Positions 7,284 to 15,527 are shown, counted from the first letter of the stretch. The stretch: 16,823 nucleotides of DNA from Bacteroidota bacterium (GCA_025359355.1 JANYGR010000269.1:1-16823); one strand, 5' to 3'. The notes: generated by a model not told the origin, from the sequence alone. Made by a program: numbers and translations.

Positions 7284-7318
7284 AAATGTCCAATGATATT
7301 ACATGTCATTGGACATTT
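7284..7318. terminator. Perfect hairpin between convergent pgm-type gene and recO
   Basis: Arms at 7284-7296 (AAATGTCCAATGA) and 7306-7318 (TCATTGGACATTT) are perfectly complementary over 13 base pairs, with the 9-base loop TATTACATG. Only short T-runs follow on each strand, so intrinsic termination would be moderate. The symmetry and the convergent position suggest a bidirectional terminator. The right arm doubles as the last recO codons, and the recO stop (7299-7301) lies in the loop. Confidence 0.65.
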
Positions 7319-8024
7319 CTTGTAATACGCGATACGATTTAATTTCAGTTAAACCGGGTAGTTGCATTTTATAGTAATGCACCACACAATCAAGCAAAGC
7401 AAGCCTTTCGGGGCGTGTTATTTTTTTTTGATTGGTGATTGAATGCGAAAATAATTCTGAAAATAAACCTGATTGCCAATTGTCAAAACCCAACGGAAAG
7501 CTTTTTGTAGACGAACCAAATTTTCCTTCCAATGTATCAAAATAAGATAAGTGCTTACTGTAATTATTAGTTGGATAAAAGCCTAAATGCTTGCTCAGCT
7601 CCATTAAAAAATAAATATGTGTATCAGCATAGTTTGCAGTTGCTTTATCTAACCATTGATAGGTATGACAGATAAGATGAAATAGATCATCGTTAGGTGT
7701 TTGTTCTTTAATGCATTTGTAAAGCATTTCGTTTAAAAACTGCGCTATGCATAATTTATTAAAATTAGCTTGTAGATCAGTGTAAACAAACAAGCATTTT
7801 ATTTCTGAAATTTGCTGTATGTCTTTATTTTCTTTTAAGGAAACAATAAATTCGATTTGCGTAAGGGGCTGTATAACACCTGATTTTATTTTGGATTTAG
7901 GAGAGTTACCAATATGAATGTTAGCAGAAATTAAACCAAAATCTTTCGTGTAAATTTTTGAAATAATACGTTTGTCAGCATATTTAATATTATGCAAAAC
8001 AATGCCTTGTGTTGTGTGCAGCAT
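7299..8024 (-). CDS. recO: DNA repair protein RecO
   Basis: A 241-residue protein of the RecO family, which with RecR loads RecA onto single-stranded DNA coated by SSB. The N-terminal OB-fold part is recognisable: TTQGIVLHNIKYADKRIIS at 4-22, then KIYTKDFGLISANIHIG, as in other RecO proteins (residues up to about 80). A helical domain follows. The zinc-binding cysteines found in many bacterial RecO proteins are absent, as is common in Bacteroidota. The start is ATG, three bases after the stop of porZ, so the two are very likely one transcript. The 3' end overlaps the hairpin shared with the converging mutase gene. Confidence 0.88.
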   Translation of the reverse strand: MLHTTQGIVLHNIKYADKRIISKIYTKDFGLISANIHIGNSPKSKIKSGVIQPLTQIEFIVSLKENKDIQQISEIKCLFVYTDLQANFNKLCIAQFLNEMLYKCIKEQTPNDDLFHLICHTYQWLDKATANYADTHIYFLMELSKHLGFYPTNNYSKHLSYFDTLEGKFGSSTKSFPLGFDNWQSGLFSELFSHSITNQKKITRPERLALLDCVVHYYKMQLPGLTEIKSYRVLQEMSNDM

Positions 8025-8027
8025 TAT

Positions 8028-10349
8028 TTAATTGATGACTAATAATTTAGTAGTTCCGGAAAGCTCACCATTGGCGGTAGAACAATTGATAAGATACACA
8101 CCACTTGAAACCCTTGAGCCATTATTGGTTTGTAAGTTCCAGCCGATTTGTCCACCTTGAGATTTTGATTCCCAAACTAAATTCCCTGCGACATCCGTGA
8201 TTTTTACAATCGTTTGATCTACTAAGCCTTTAATGTATACAGACCCTGTATAACCTGGTCTGATGGGGTTTGGAAATGCATGAATAGCACTATAGTCTCC
8301 ATCACCTTTAATAATAGATCCTCTGTAGGATTGAACGCCTATTTCATTAGAAATGAACACATCTCCCGTAATTTCATCAACCACAAGGCTAGTAATGGAG
8401 TTAGAATATAATGGACTATTGTCAACTGTAAAATGATAAATTTGAGTTTGGCCATCAGGAGATAAACAATAGACCCCAGAGCTCTCAGTTCCTATCCATT
8501 TTCTATTAGCACCGTCAACTGCAATGGCTGTAATTTTATCATCTCCTAATAAAATAGCCACATGCCCATCTTGTTCAATTAATATTTGTTGGCAATCCCA
8601 ATTGTTTGATGTAAATACATTTTCAGGGTTATAAAAAATAGTAACACCTTTTTGTGTTCCTACCCAAATTTTCCCATCTAGGTCTTCGCAAATAGAATAA
8701 ATATCTACCGAAGGTAGTAAACCTTGTCCTTTACTGGTAGTTACAAGCTTTGCATTTGATGGATTTGGAGCCGATAAGCCATTAACATCTTTATAAACCA
8801 TTAAGCCACCACCACGAGCTAATATGACCCAAGCTTGATCATGTTTATCAAAAATTACTTTTGATAAAGTAGCTGCCGAAATAGTTTGACTAAAATCTAA
8901 TAAAGCCCACGTATTGTTTTTTTTGCGAACTTGTATAAGATCTGGACTATTTGTAACTAAGCTCCAGAGATTTGAATTTTTATCAAAATTGATTCCTGTA
9001 ACATATAATGGCCCCGTACCTTGGTATCCAATCATTGGACTATTTGTGTCTGAAATAACAGCGGTTAATTGATTATTAGTGATCTCGACAATACCGGAGC
9101 TCATACAGCCAAAAGCGATATGGTTTTTATCGTTGGGATCTATTGCTACGCAGTTGATATCTTGTATATAGGTTGGAATAATATTCCCTAAAGAACTCCA
9201 TTCTTTATTTTGATAAATACTAGGGGGTTTATTAGAATAAATATTAGAATACGTTTCTCCTAAACTGGTTGGAGCCAAAACAATGTTCCCATCTTTGATT
9301 GCAATATCATTGGCATAATTGTAAGTAGGGCCGTTTAATATCACTCTTATATTTGAATAAGTCCCCTTACTGTCAAGTAAACCATAATTATTATCTGCTA
9401 AATATAATTGGTCTTTGCTTTCGTAGTATATATCATTAATATTTGCATATATACCACCATTATATTGTGTAATATAATTATTTTTGGTTCCACTGGGATT
9501 ATAATCCGACACGCCCCATTGGTCGCTAATAACAATGACGTTATACTTGGAATAATCGTATATTTTTTTGTTTGTACTATTATTTTTGTATGGGTACTTG
9601 GCCCAATTTATTCCATTATATTGGTATAACGTGTCTGCAAAATCAACATTAGTTTTAAATTTTTCAGAATAGTTCGCCATAATTTTTCCGTCAAAATTAA
9701 CAACTCCATTATAAGGGCCTGCCGGTATGCCTGTATTTAACGACTTCCAATTTTGATAATTACTTAAATTAGCGTTTGTTTTTCCGTAAAAAATACCGGC
9801 TTCAGTAGCAGCAAATACAGCCGTGTCGTTTGATGTAACTTGATAAACTTTGTAATTTATAATATTAGTTCCAATGTAATAGGTGTCTTTAATTTCTAAT
9901 TTTTGAGTATCAAATACGATGATGCCGAAACCGCAAGCGATGTATGCATAAATCCCTTTAAAGTATACTTCATTAATGGTTTTATTACCTGTGATACTTT
10001 TTCGTTTAATGTCAGATACATTAATAATAGAGCCATCCGGCTTAATAACATCAATGTTAGTATTAGTATAAATAACGATGAGAGCATCATTGGCATCACA
10101 CTTACGAACTAATTGTACACCAACATCCGACAAGCCATCAATTTTTGTCATTTTTTCTATGCTATTGTCACTCGTATTATATTTGGCTAAACCCTGTCCG
10201 TTCGATACATACACAGTATTACCAACCTTAGCAACACTATTGGTATAGTTATATGAAAGATGATCAACCCATTGTCCTACTTTCGCCTGCGAGAAAGAAT
10301 ACAGATTGATAAAAATCAATATTGCGAGAAAACTATTTTTTAATGACAT
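8028..10349 (-). CDS. porZ: Type IX secretion system protein PorZ (propeller protein)
   Basis: A 773-residue exported protein, about as long as P. gingivalis PorZ. Residues 1-22 are a signal peptide (ending FSQA). The mature start GQWVDHLSYNYTNSVAKVG (25-43) is typical of the family. Two beta-propeller domains follow, with repeat motifs such as YVSNGQGLAKY, KIWVGTQKGV and KWIGTESSGVY of the two-component-regulator-propeller kind. The last 86 residues (688-773) form a sorting-type C-terminal domain: HAFPNPIRPG, KITDVAGNLVW, SSGVYLINC, KLLVIN. In P. gingivalis, PorZ is a surface partner of the sortase PorU and presents anionic LPS for attachment to cargo. It is followed by recO after three bases, and upstream is a promoter plus the O-acetylation gene pair. 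Confidence 0.85.
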   Translation of the reverse strand: MSLKNSFLAILIFINLYSFSQAKVGQWVDHLSYNYTNSVAKVGNTVYVSNGQGLAKYNTSDNSIEKMTKIDGLSDVGVQLVRKCDANDALIVIYTNTNIDVIKPDGSIINVSDIKRKSITGNKTINEVYFKGIYAYIACGFGIIVFDTQKLEIKDTYYIGTNIINYKVYQVTSNDTAVFAATEAGIFYGKTNANLSNYQNWKSLNTGIPAGPYNGVVNFDGKIMANYSEKFKTNVDFADTLYQYNGINWAKYPYKNNSTNKKIYDYSKYNVIVISDQWGVSDYNPSGTKNNYITQYNGGIYANINDIYYESKDQLYLADNNYGLLDSKGTYSNIRVILNGPTYNYANDIAIKDGNIVLAPTSLGETYSNIYSNKPPSIYQNKEWSSLGNIIPTYIQDINCVAIDPNDKNHIAFGCMSSGIVEITNNQLTAVISDTNSPMIGYQGTGPLYVTGINFDKNSNLWSLVTNSPDLIQVRKKNNTWALLDFSQTISAATLSKVIFDKHDQAWVILARGGGLMVYKDVNGLSAPNPSNAKLVTTSKGQGLLPSVDIYSICEDLDGKIWVGTQKGVTIFYNPENVFTSNNWDCQQILIEQDGHVAILLGDDKITAIAVDGANRKWIGTESSGVYCLSPDGQTQIYHFTVDNSPLYSNSITSLVVDEITGDVFISNEIGVQSYRGSIIKGDGDYSAIHAFPNPIRPGYTGSVYIKGLVDQTIVKITDVAGNLVWESKSQGGQIGWNLQTNNGSRVSSGVYLINCSTANGELSGTTKLLVIN

Positions 10350-10394
10350 GATCTAATAACGAAATCTGTAGGAGTTTATTGTATTAATTTACCA

Positions 10395-10425
10395 TAAATT
10401 TAGTGTAATTATTTGTGCTTTCAAA
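10395..10425 (-). promoter_or_regulatory. Bacteroidetes-type promoter for porZ-recO
   Basis: Reading the minus strand, TTTG (10425-10422) is followed by 19 bases and TAAATTTA (10402-10395), which matches TAnnTTTG in all but the last fixed base. The transcript would begin near 10388 and carry a leader of about 40 nucleotides before the porZ ATG at 10349. Confidence 0.5.
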
Positions 10426-10453
10426 CGGAATATTTAAAAGTATTTAGAGGATT

Positions 10454-11527
10454 TTATTTAAAATAATCAGGATGAATATTCCAAGTTAATAATTCCTTGT
10501 AGCGCTCGGTAAGCTCAATGATGAACACATCCGGCTTTTCTTTCAGTAATAGTTCTGGCGACGGAATGCCATCTGTATATAACTGCCGTTTGGTGATCTT
10601 TGAAAATAAATAACCAAAACCCGGTTCAAGGGATTCTAAAAATGAATCATGCACAATCATTACATATGGAATTTTGACCGAGTTTTTTTCGTTAAATTGA
10701 ATTTGATATGCGGTATCTGCATAACAATTTGTAAGCGCTAACATATTGGCTAAATCCTTTCCTGAATCTATAGCAGAATCTTTTACAGAAATATCATTAA
10801 AAGTCATGATGTTTGGAAAGTAAGGTGTTAATCGCTGAGCTAAGGCTTTACAGGCAATTGCACCCGCCAATAAATTCCAATGCGTATCGGTTTTGTAATA
10901 CAATAGATTACCTGATGTTTGTTTATACGTTAATAAAATATTTTTTAAATTGATAGCCTCTGGAAATGCCTGATGTAGCTGGTCATAACGATTATCTTGT
11001 TTTTGCGTATAGGTAGCAGGAAGATATTCTGGATAAATACTTTGCTTACTTGGACAAATTAATAATTGAAACTGAATGTTATTTTTCTGACAAAACAATT
11101 GTATAGCCTTTAGATTGGAAATCACTTTGTGTAATTGACTTTCATTCCATTGGTAATAGCCACAATGCTCATTAAGCCCCAAACTGTCAAAAATAGAGGC
11201 GTTATAAAATAACCACTTATTTTTTCCAACTATCACTTTGTCGCTTGCTGTATAAGATTTTAATGCATCTTTTTTGATGTAATTTAATGTTTTGATATAG
11301 GCATATTTGTAAGGAAAATGATCTGTGAAATAAGCTTCGTAATACCTCATAAAACCTGATATTCCAGAAGAATCATAAACAGGGAAGCTTAATTTTTCTT
11401 TATTTGCAATTGTATCAATCTCGTATTTTTTGACGGTAAAAAATAAGATGAAGTTGATGCATAGTATTGCTATAAACACCACTGCTGTGAGGTTTTTAAA
11501 GAATGGATTATGTGTGGTTAGTTTCAA
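10454..11527 (-). CDS. AlgX/AlgJ-like SGNH acetyltransferase-type protein
   Basis: A 357-residue protein with an N-terminal membrane anchor at about 12-32 and an extracytoplasmic SGNH-like domain of the AlgX/AlgJ type. The expected catalytic elements are present: TDTHWN with Asp214 and His216, the nucleophile Ser295 in IVHDSF, and the earlier CPSKQSIYPE segment at 158-167. Proteins of this kind take acetyl groups passed across the membrane by an MBOAT partner and place them on an exported glycan; that partner is encoded one base upstream. The start is TTG at 11527. No ATG occurs before residue 60, which would delete the anchor. The glycan target is unknown: alginate genes are not seen, so a surface polysaccharide or LPS is more likely. 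Confidence 0.82.
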   Translation of the reverse strand: MKLTTHNPFFKNLTAVVFIAILCINFILFFTVKKYEIDTIANKEKLSFPVYDSSGISGFMRYYEAYFTDHFPYKYAYIKTLNYIKKDALKSYTASDKVIVGKNKWLFYNASIFDSLGLNEHCGYYQWNESQLHKVISNLKAIQLFCQKNNIQFQLLICPSKQSIYPEYLPATYTQKQDNRYDQLHQAFPEAINLKNILLTYKQTSGNLLYYKTDTHWNLLAGAIACKALAQRLTPYFPNIMTFNDISVKDSAIDSGKDLANMLALTNCYADTAYQIQFNEKNSVKIPYVMIVHDSFLESLEPGFGYLFSKITKRQLYTDGIPSPELLLKEKPDVFIIELTERYKELLTWNIHPDYFK

Positions 11528-11528
11528 C

Positions 11529-12926
11529 TTAAAATCTATAATAAATAAAAGGGTTATACGAATTACTTATCACTTCCAACACGCACCAGCCAAATAATAC
11601 AATGAGTACAAGCGATTCCATCATTCTGTAATTTGAAAAACGGAGTTGTTTATGTTTTAATGCTGATAAAATTTGTCGATGCATAAAGCCAGTTGATAAA
11701 ATACCACCAACGATGCAAATGCCAATAAAATAAGGTGTTGAGTATGATCGAATGTCAGGCATTGTATCTGTATTCGGAATTATCAAATACATTTTTTTCA
11801 AGATGATAAGTGCTTCATCAATGGAGTTGCTTCTAAATAACACCCAACCAACCATTACGACTAACCATACGTAAAGTTGTTTAATGAATGTTGGAATTTT
11901 TTGAGTGAATGTATGTTTGGTTACTCGTTCCATAACTAAAAAGAATCCGTGAAACAAGCCCCAGGCAAGGAATGTGAAATTGGCGCCATGCCAAAAACCA
12001 CATAATATAAACACAATTAATAAATTGATAGCAGTAATAAAAGTGCCTTTGCGATTTCCTCCTAAAGGAATATATACATAATCTCTAAACCAAGTGGACA
12101 ATGAAATGTGCCATCGTTGCCAGAAATCTTGAATGCTGTGGGCAGAGTAGGGGATGTTAAAGTTTTTCTTGAATTCGAAACCAAACATCTTTCCTAGTCC
12201 TATAGCCATATCGGAGTATCCCGAAAAATCGAAATAAATTTGAAGCATATATGCAAAAACACCGAGCCACGTGTAGAGAAGGCCATAAGTTGTTGTATCG
12301 GCATTGAAAATAGTATCAGCCATTAGCCCAACCGTATTAGCAACGATCATTTTTTTGGAAAGCCCGTAAATAAAGAGCTTAGAGCCATTTCGTAATCTGT
12401 TCCAAATATGTTTTCGTGTTGTGAGTTGACTTTCCACATCATGGTAACGAATGATAGGACCAGCTACTAATTGTGCAAAATTGACAATATACAAACCCAT
12501 TTTAGGAAAATTAAGTTGAGCTTTGGCCTTGCCTCTGTATATATCCACTAAATACGAAATGGAATGAAACGTATAAAACGAAATGCCTAAGGGCAAGGTT
12601 AGTGTTTTGAAATAATTGGTATCGATAGACAGCGTGTGTGCAAAAAAGCCAGCGTATTTATAATAGAATAATACTGAAACGTTCATGAACACTCCAATCA
12701 ACAAAGTAAGTCGTTTTTGCGAGCTACGTTCAATAAGAATGCCCCAGATATAGTTAAAACAGATGGATGTAAATATTAGCCACGCGTAGGTTGTTTCGCC
12801 CCATACATAAAACAAGAGACTGAAAAATAGTAAAGTGTAGTTTCTGAATTTGGTGGGTGTGAGGTAGTAGCCCAACAAACACAGCGGTAAAAAGAAAAAT
12901 AAAAAAATGGAGGAACAGAAAACCAT
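11529..12926 (-). CDS. MBOAT family membrane O-acyltransferase (AlgI/DltB type)
   Basis: A 465-residue polytopic membrane protein, about the usual length for AlgI-like MBOAT enzymes. It transfers an acyl group, usually acetyl, across the inner membrane toward an extracytoplasmic acceptor enzyme. Family marks are FFLPLCLLGYYL at 11-22, NYTLLFFSLLFYVWGE at 29-44, the stretch FWQRWHISLSTWFRDYVYIP at 268-287, and GFWHGANFTFLAWGLFHG at 310-327 with the catalytic His313. The start is ATG at 12926. The stop is one base before the TTG of the SGNH-domain gene, so the pair is translated together from one transcript. A TATTTTTG box (12950-12943) lies 16 bases upstream of the start on the minus strand. 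Confidence 0.92.
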   Translation of the reverse strand: MVFCSSIFLFFFLPLCLLGYYLTPTKFRNYTLLFFSLLFYVWGETTYAWLIFTSICFNYIWGILIERSSQKRLTLLIGVFMNVSVLFYYKYAGFFAHTLSIDTNYFKTLTLPLGISFYTFHSISYLVDIYRGKAKAQLNFPKMGLYIVNFAQLVAGPIIRYHDVESQLTTRKHIWNRLRNGSKLFIYGLSKKMIVANTVGLMADTIFNADTTTYGLLYTWLGVFAYMLQIYFDFSGYSDMAIGLGKMFGFEFKKNFNIPYSAHSIQDFWQRWHISLSTWFRDYVYIPLGGNRKGTFITAINLLIVFILCGFWHGANFTFLAWGLFHGFFLVMERVTKHTFTQKIPTFIKQLYVWLVVMVGWVLFRSNSIDEALIILKKMYLIIPNTDTMPDIRSYSTPYFIGICIVGGILSTGFMHRQILSALKHKQLRFSNYRMMESLVLIVLFGWCVLEVISNSYNPFIYYRF

Positions 12927-12942
12927 CAGTGTTTGTTTGAAT

Positions 12943-12950
12943 CAAAAATA
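12943..12950 (-). promoter_or_regulatory. Possible -7 box for the MBOAT-SGNH pair
   Basis: Minus-strand TATTTTTG fits TAnnTTTG exactly. At the 19-base spacing the upstream tetramer is TTCA, not TTTG, so the -33 box is weak. The predicted leader would be only about ten nucleotides. Confidence 0.3.
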
Positions 12951-12995
12951 ATAAAATTTAGGTAGGTTCTGAATTAATACGGTTGTTTTATTACT

Positions 12996-13003
12996 TATAT
13001 TTG
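12996..13003 (+). promoter_or_regulatory. Probable -7 box for the tRNA-Arg gene
   Basis: TATATTTG fits the TAnnTTTG consensus exactly, and a start about seven bases downstream would fall just five or six bases before the mature tRNA 5' end at 13016. No good TTTG is present at the 19-base spacing upstream. The same promoter could drive the GldN-like gene that follows. Confidence 0.5.
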
Positions 13004-13015
13004 GGGTTCTACAAT

Positions 13016-13087
13016 GGCCTTGTAGTACAACGGATAGTATTTGGGCCTCCGAAGCTCGAGATCCAGGTTCGATCCCTGGCAAGGTCA
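13016..13087 (+). tRNA. tRNA-Arg (anticodon CCG)
   Basis: A 72-nucleotide cloverleaf. The acceptor arm GGCCTTG pairs with CAAGGTC (one G-U), with discriminator A at 13087. The D stem is GTAC/GTAT. The anticodon stem is TGGGC/GCTCG with loop CTCCGAA, giving anticodon CCG at 13049-13051, which reads the arginine codon CGG. The T arm is CCAGG-TTCGATC-CCTGG. CCA is not encoded. Its 3' end is 17 bases from the start of the GldN-like gene. Confidence 0.95.
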
Positions 13088-13104
13088 CTAACACATTTTT
13101 TTAG

Positions 13105-13968
13105 TTGCTAAAAATCAAAAAAATAATATTCATAATCCAATTGTTATTCTCAGGCTACATCTATAGCCAAGGTAGTGCGGGTGTTTGGACTAATGGAAAA
13201 TACACAAACGATTATACTGTTTTGGATTGTTTTAAAAATTCAAAATACCAAGGCATATTTAAAGCGGATACCATCAAATCAAATTATGTTTTAAAAGGAC
13301 AAAAAATTTGGCGAACTATTAATCTTGAAAATAAAGAAAATCAAGGTATCCTTAATTCTACCAGTAAATGCTCGGATATTGGACTGTTTGAAATTATGAA
13401 ATATGGATTATTTCAAAAGAAATTAAATGCATTTTCTTCTGATAATTTTAATGAAACTAAAAGTAATCACTTAACGGAAGTTCAATTACTCAATATGATT
13501 GTTTTTAGAGATACTTCTATAATTCCCGTTTTTGATTCGGATGGGAATGAAAAAAAAGAAATATCAATTACTAATAGATATATGTATGGAACTGATATTA
13601 AAAGTTTTTTGATGAAAGAGAATTGGGTTATCAATAATTATTCGGGGCAATTAGAAAAAATTATCATTGGAATTGCACCATTAATTTATGATAAAAAAAC
13701 AAGTAAGGTAATACCGTTATTTTGGATTTATTATCCCGAATGGAAAGAACTGCTTTCATCTTTTGAAGCAAAAAATTATTATTCGGATGAGCTAATTACA
13801 TTTGATAATGTGTTTACCAGAAAACTGTTTATTTCCTTAATTAGTAAGGAAAATAATCTGTTTGATAGAAGTGTAAAAGCAACAAATCACGGGAAAGATT
13901 TTTATTTAGAAAGTGAATTAATCAAAGAGCGCGTTATAAATTATGAAGAAGATTTATTTCATCATTAA
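13105..13968 (+). CDS. GldN/PorN-like type IX secretion protein (orphan paralogue)
   Basis: A 287-residue exported protein with a signal peptide at 1-22 (ending YSQ). The sequence follows the GldN/PorN family throughout: KIWRTINLENKEN at 67-79, a segment GLFEIMKYGL at 93-102, DIKSFLMKENW at 164-174, IIIGIAPL at 186-193, LFWIYYPE at 205-212, FDNVF at 233-237, KENNLFDR at 248-255, and the closing ESELIKERVINYEEDL at 269-284. GldN (PorN) builds the periplasmic ring of the type IX secretion and gliding motor with GldK. Here no gldK, gldL or gldM is next to it, and it is shorter than typical GldN because the linker after the signal is short. The start is TTG: an in-frame TAG sits directly before it and no ATG is available for the signal peptide. 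Confidence 0.82.
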   Translation: MLKIKKIIFIIQLLFSGYIYSQGSAGVWTNGKYTNDYTVLDCFKNSKYQGIFKADTIKSNYVLKGQKIWRTINLENKENQGILNSTSKCSDIGLFEIMKYGLFQKKLNAFSSDNFNETKSNHLTEVQLLNMIVFRDTSIIPVFDSDGNEKKEISITNRYMYGTDIKSFLMKENWVINNYSGQLEKIIIGIAPLIYDKKTSKVIPLFWIYYPEWKELLSSFEAKNYYSDELITFDNVFTRKLFISLISKENNLFDRSVKATNHGKDFYLESELIKERVINYEEDLFHH

Positions 13969-14013
13969 CTCAAAATAAAATGATTAATTTTATATGCTTG
14001 TAACTCCTTTATT

Positions 14014-14988
14014 TTGACACATAAAAACATATTAGTTATACAAACAGCGTTTATAGGTGATGCTATTTTGGCATCATCCGTTCTCGAAAAATTACATGCG
14101 TTTTTTCCTCAGGCTAAAATTTCTTTATTGGTGCGCAAAGGCAACGAAAGTCTATATCAGGAACATCCTTTTTTAGAATCCTTATTAGTGTGGAATAAAA
14201 AAGAAGGTAAATACAAAAGTTTGTTTAAGTTGCTTAAAACGGTTCGTAAGCATCAGTTTGATACAGTTATTAATTTACACCGCCATGCCAGTTCAGGCTT
14301 TATTACGGCCTTTTCGAAGGCTGCTTATACGAGTGGTTATAACAAAAATCCTTTTTCGTTTTTATTTAATTACAAAGCACCACACTTAATTGGGGATGGG
14401 CGACATGAAGTAGAACGTTACAATGACCTCATAGAAACAATCACTGATAAAACCGTTGCTAAACCTAAGCTTTACCCAACCTTCAAACAGTTTTCAGCGG
14501 TTGAATCTTATATTAAATTACCTTTTGTTTGCATGGCGCCATCGTCGGTTTGGGCTACTAAACAATTGCCTCCGCATAAGTGGGTAGAGTTGTGTAATAG
14601 CATTGCTAACGAAACAACTATTTATTTACTAGGTGCAGCAAGTGATGTAGAGCTTTGTCATCAAATAAAAGAAAAAACAAAGCATACAAACGTAGAAGTA
14701 TTAGCTGGTAAATTAGCGTTATTAGAATCCTGCGAATTAATGAAGCATGCAGCTATGAATTATGTGAATGATAGCGGACCTTTGCATTTGGCTTCTGCGG
14801 GTAATTCTCCAACCACTGCTTTTTTCTGTTCTACAATTCCAGAGTATGGATTTTATCCTTTAGCCACTAATTCAAAAGTAATAGAAGTGAAAGATTTATA
14901 TTGCAAACCTTGCGGATTACATGGATTTAAGGCTTGTCCTAAAAATAATTTTAGGTGCGGAAATGAAATTGTTAGCGGAAAAGCATAG
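14014..14988 (+). CDS. Glycosyltransferase family 9 (heptosyltransferase-like)
   Basis: A 324-residue cytoplasmic enzyme of the ADP-heptose:LPS heptosyltransferase family, which adds sugars to the inner LPS core or a related glycan. The N-terminal Rossmann start ILVIQTAFIGDAILAS (6-21) carries the family's Gly-Asp pair. The donor-binding half has CMAPSSVWATKQLP at 173-186, a LLGAASD strand-turn at 205-211, and the signature VNDSGPLHLASA at 251-262. A cysteine-containing C-terminus (Cys297, Cys300, Cys308, Cys315) resembles other Bacteroidota members. The start is TTG at 14014; no in-frame ATG precedes the Rossmann motif and the first internal Met is residue 174. It follows the GldN-like gene by 45 bases. 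The donor sugar is not certain. Confidence 0.85.
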   Translation: MTHKNILVIQTAFIGDAILASSVLEKLHAFFPQAKISLLVRKGNESLYQEHPFLESLLVWNKKEGKYKSLFKLLKTVRKHQFDTVINLHRHASSGFITAFSKAAYTSGYNKNPFSFLFNYKAPHLIGDGRHEVERYNDLIETITDKTVAKPKLYPTFKQFSAVESYIKLPFVCMAPSSVWATKQLPPHKWVELCNSIANETTIYLLGAASDVELCHQIKEKTKHTNVEVLAGKLALLESCELMKHAAMNYVNDSGPLHLASAGNSPTTAFFCSTIPEYGFYPLATNSKVIEVKDLYCKPCGLHGFKACPKNNFRCGNEIVSGKA

Positions 14989-15002
14989 ATAGCCCATAGA
15001 GA

Positions 15003-15527
15003 ATGAATAGACAATTAGTTTTTATCATAATTATTCTGACAATATTAATTGTAGGGTTATTTACTGGTTTACCCATTGAATATCTCAACACAACCTTAGA
15101 CAGAATTGCGACAATCATTTTAGAACTAGTTGTTATATTATCTTTCTTACTGTTATTTAAACTCGTAAATAATTTAACAAAAAAAACAACTAAGTGGTTG
15201 ACAACTGGACTTATTTGTATTGTTATTATACCTTATTTTTTTAGTGGTATAATGACAACATTACTTGTCACTTCAAATTATTACCCGACATGGCAAAACA
15301 TTAATATATATACAAATCGAACTGGAGATAAGTTAATAAGCCAATGGAGAGAAAACAGCGGTTCAATATACGACTATCGAGTAAGAAAAATTATTACTGA
15401 ATCTACAAATTTTAGAATTTCATATGACATAAACGTAAATGAAATAAATGGAATGTGGGTAAAAAAATCTGTGGCAAATGACACTACAATAGTTGTAAAT
15501 CTAGACACAGATAAAATTAACTATTAA
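15003..15527 (+). CDS. Membrane protein of unknown function
   Basis: A 174-residue protein that I do not recognise. Three hydrophobic stretches, at about 5-22, 36-55 and 66-90, predict three membrane helices, followed by a soluble domain of about 85 residues (90-174) rich in Asn, Thr and Ile with alternating beta-like segments. No catalytic motif or cysteine pattern is visible. The start is ATG, 14 bases after the glycosyltransferase stop, so it may share that transcript. It converges with the von Willebrand A gene. Its very asparagine- and threonine-rich composition and lack of recognisable relatives suggest an accessory gene, but that is only an impression. Confidence 0.65.
   Translation: MNRQLVFIIIILTILIVGLFTGLPIEYLNTTLDRIATIILELVVILSFLLLFKLVNNLTKKTTKWLTTGLICIVIIPYFFSGIMTTLLVTSNYYPTWQNINIYTNRTGDKLISQWRENSGSIYDYRVRKIITESTNFRISYDINVNEINGMWVKKSVANDTTIVVNLDTDKINY

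Noticed and set aside
9408..9629. Hydrophobic open frame on the plus strand inside porZ
   Set aside because: Hydrophobicity arises from antisense reading of an Asn/Tyr/Lys-rich gene; no start context or homologue.
13016..13968. Integration of a mobile element at the tRNA-Arg 3' end
   Set aside because: No integrase and no second copy of the tRNA 3' end was seen downstream in this window, so there is no direct evidence for an island.
13975..13993. AT-only 7-bp hairpin after the GldN-like gene as a terminator
   Set aside because: A stem made only of A-T pairs without a T-run behind it is expected by chance in this DNA.
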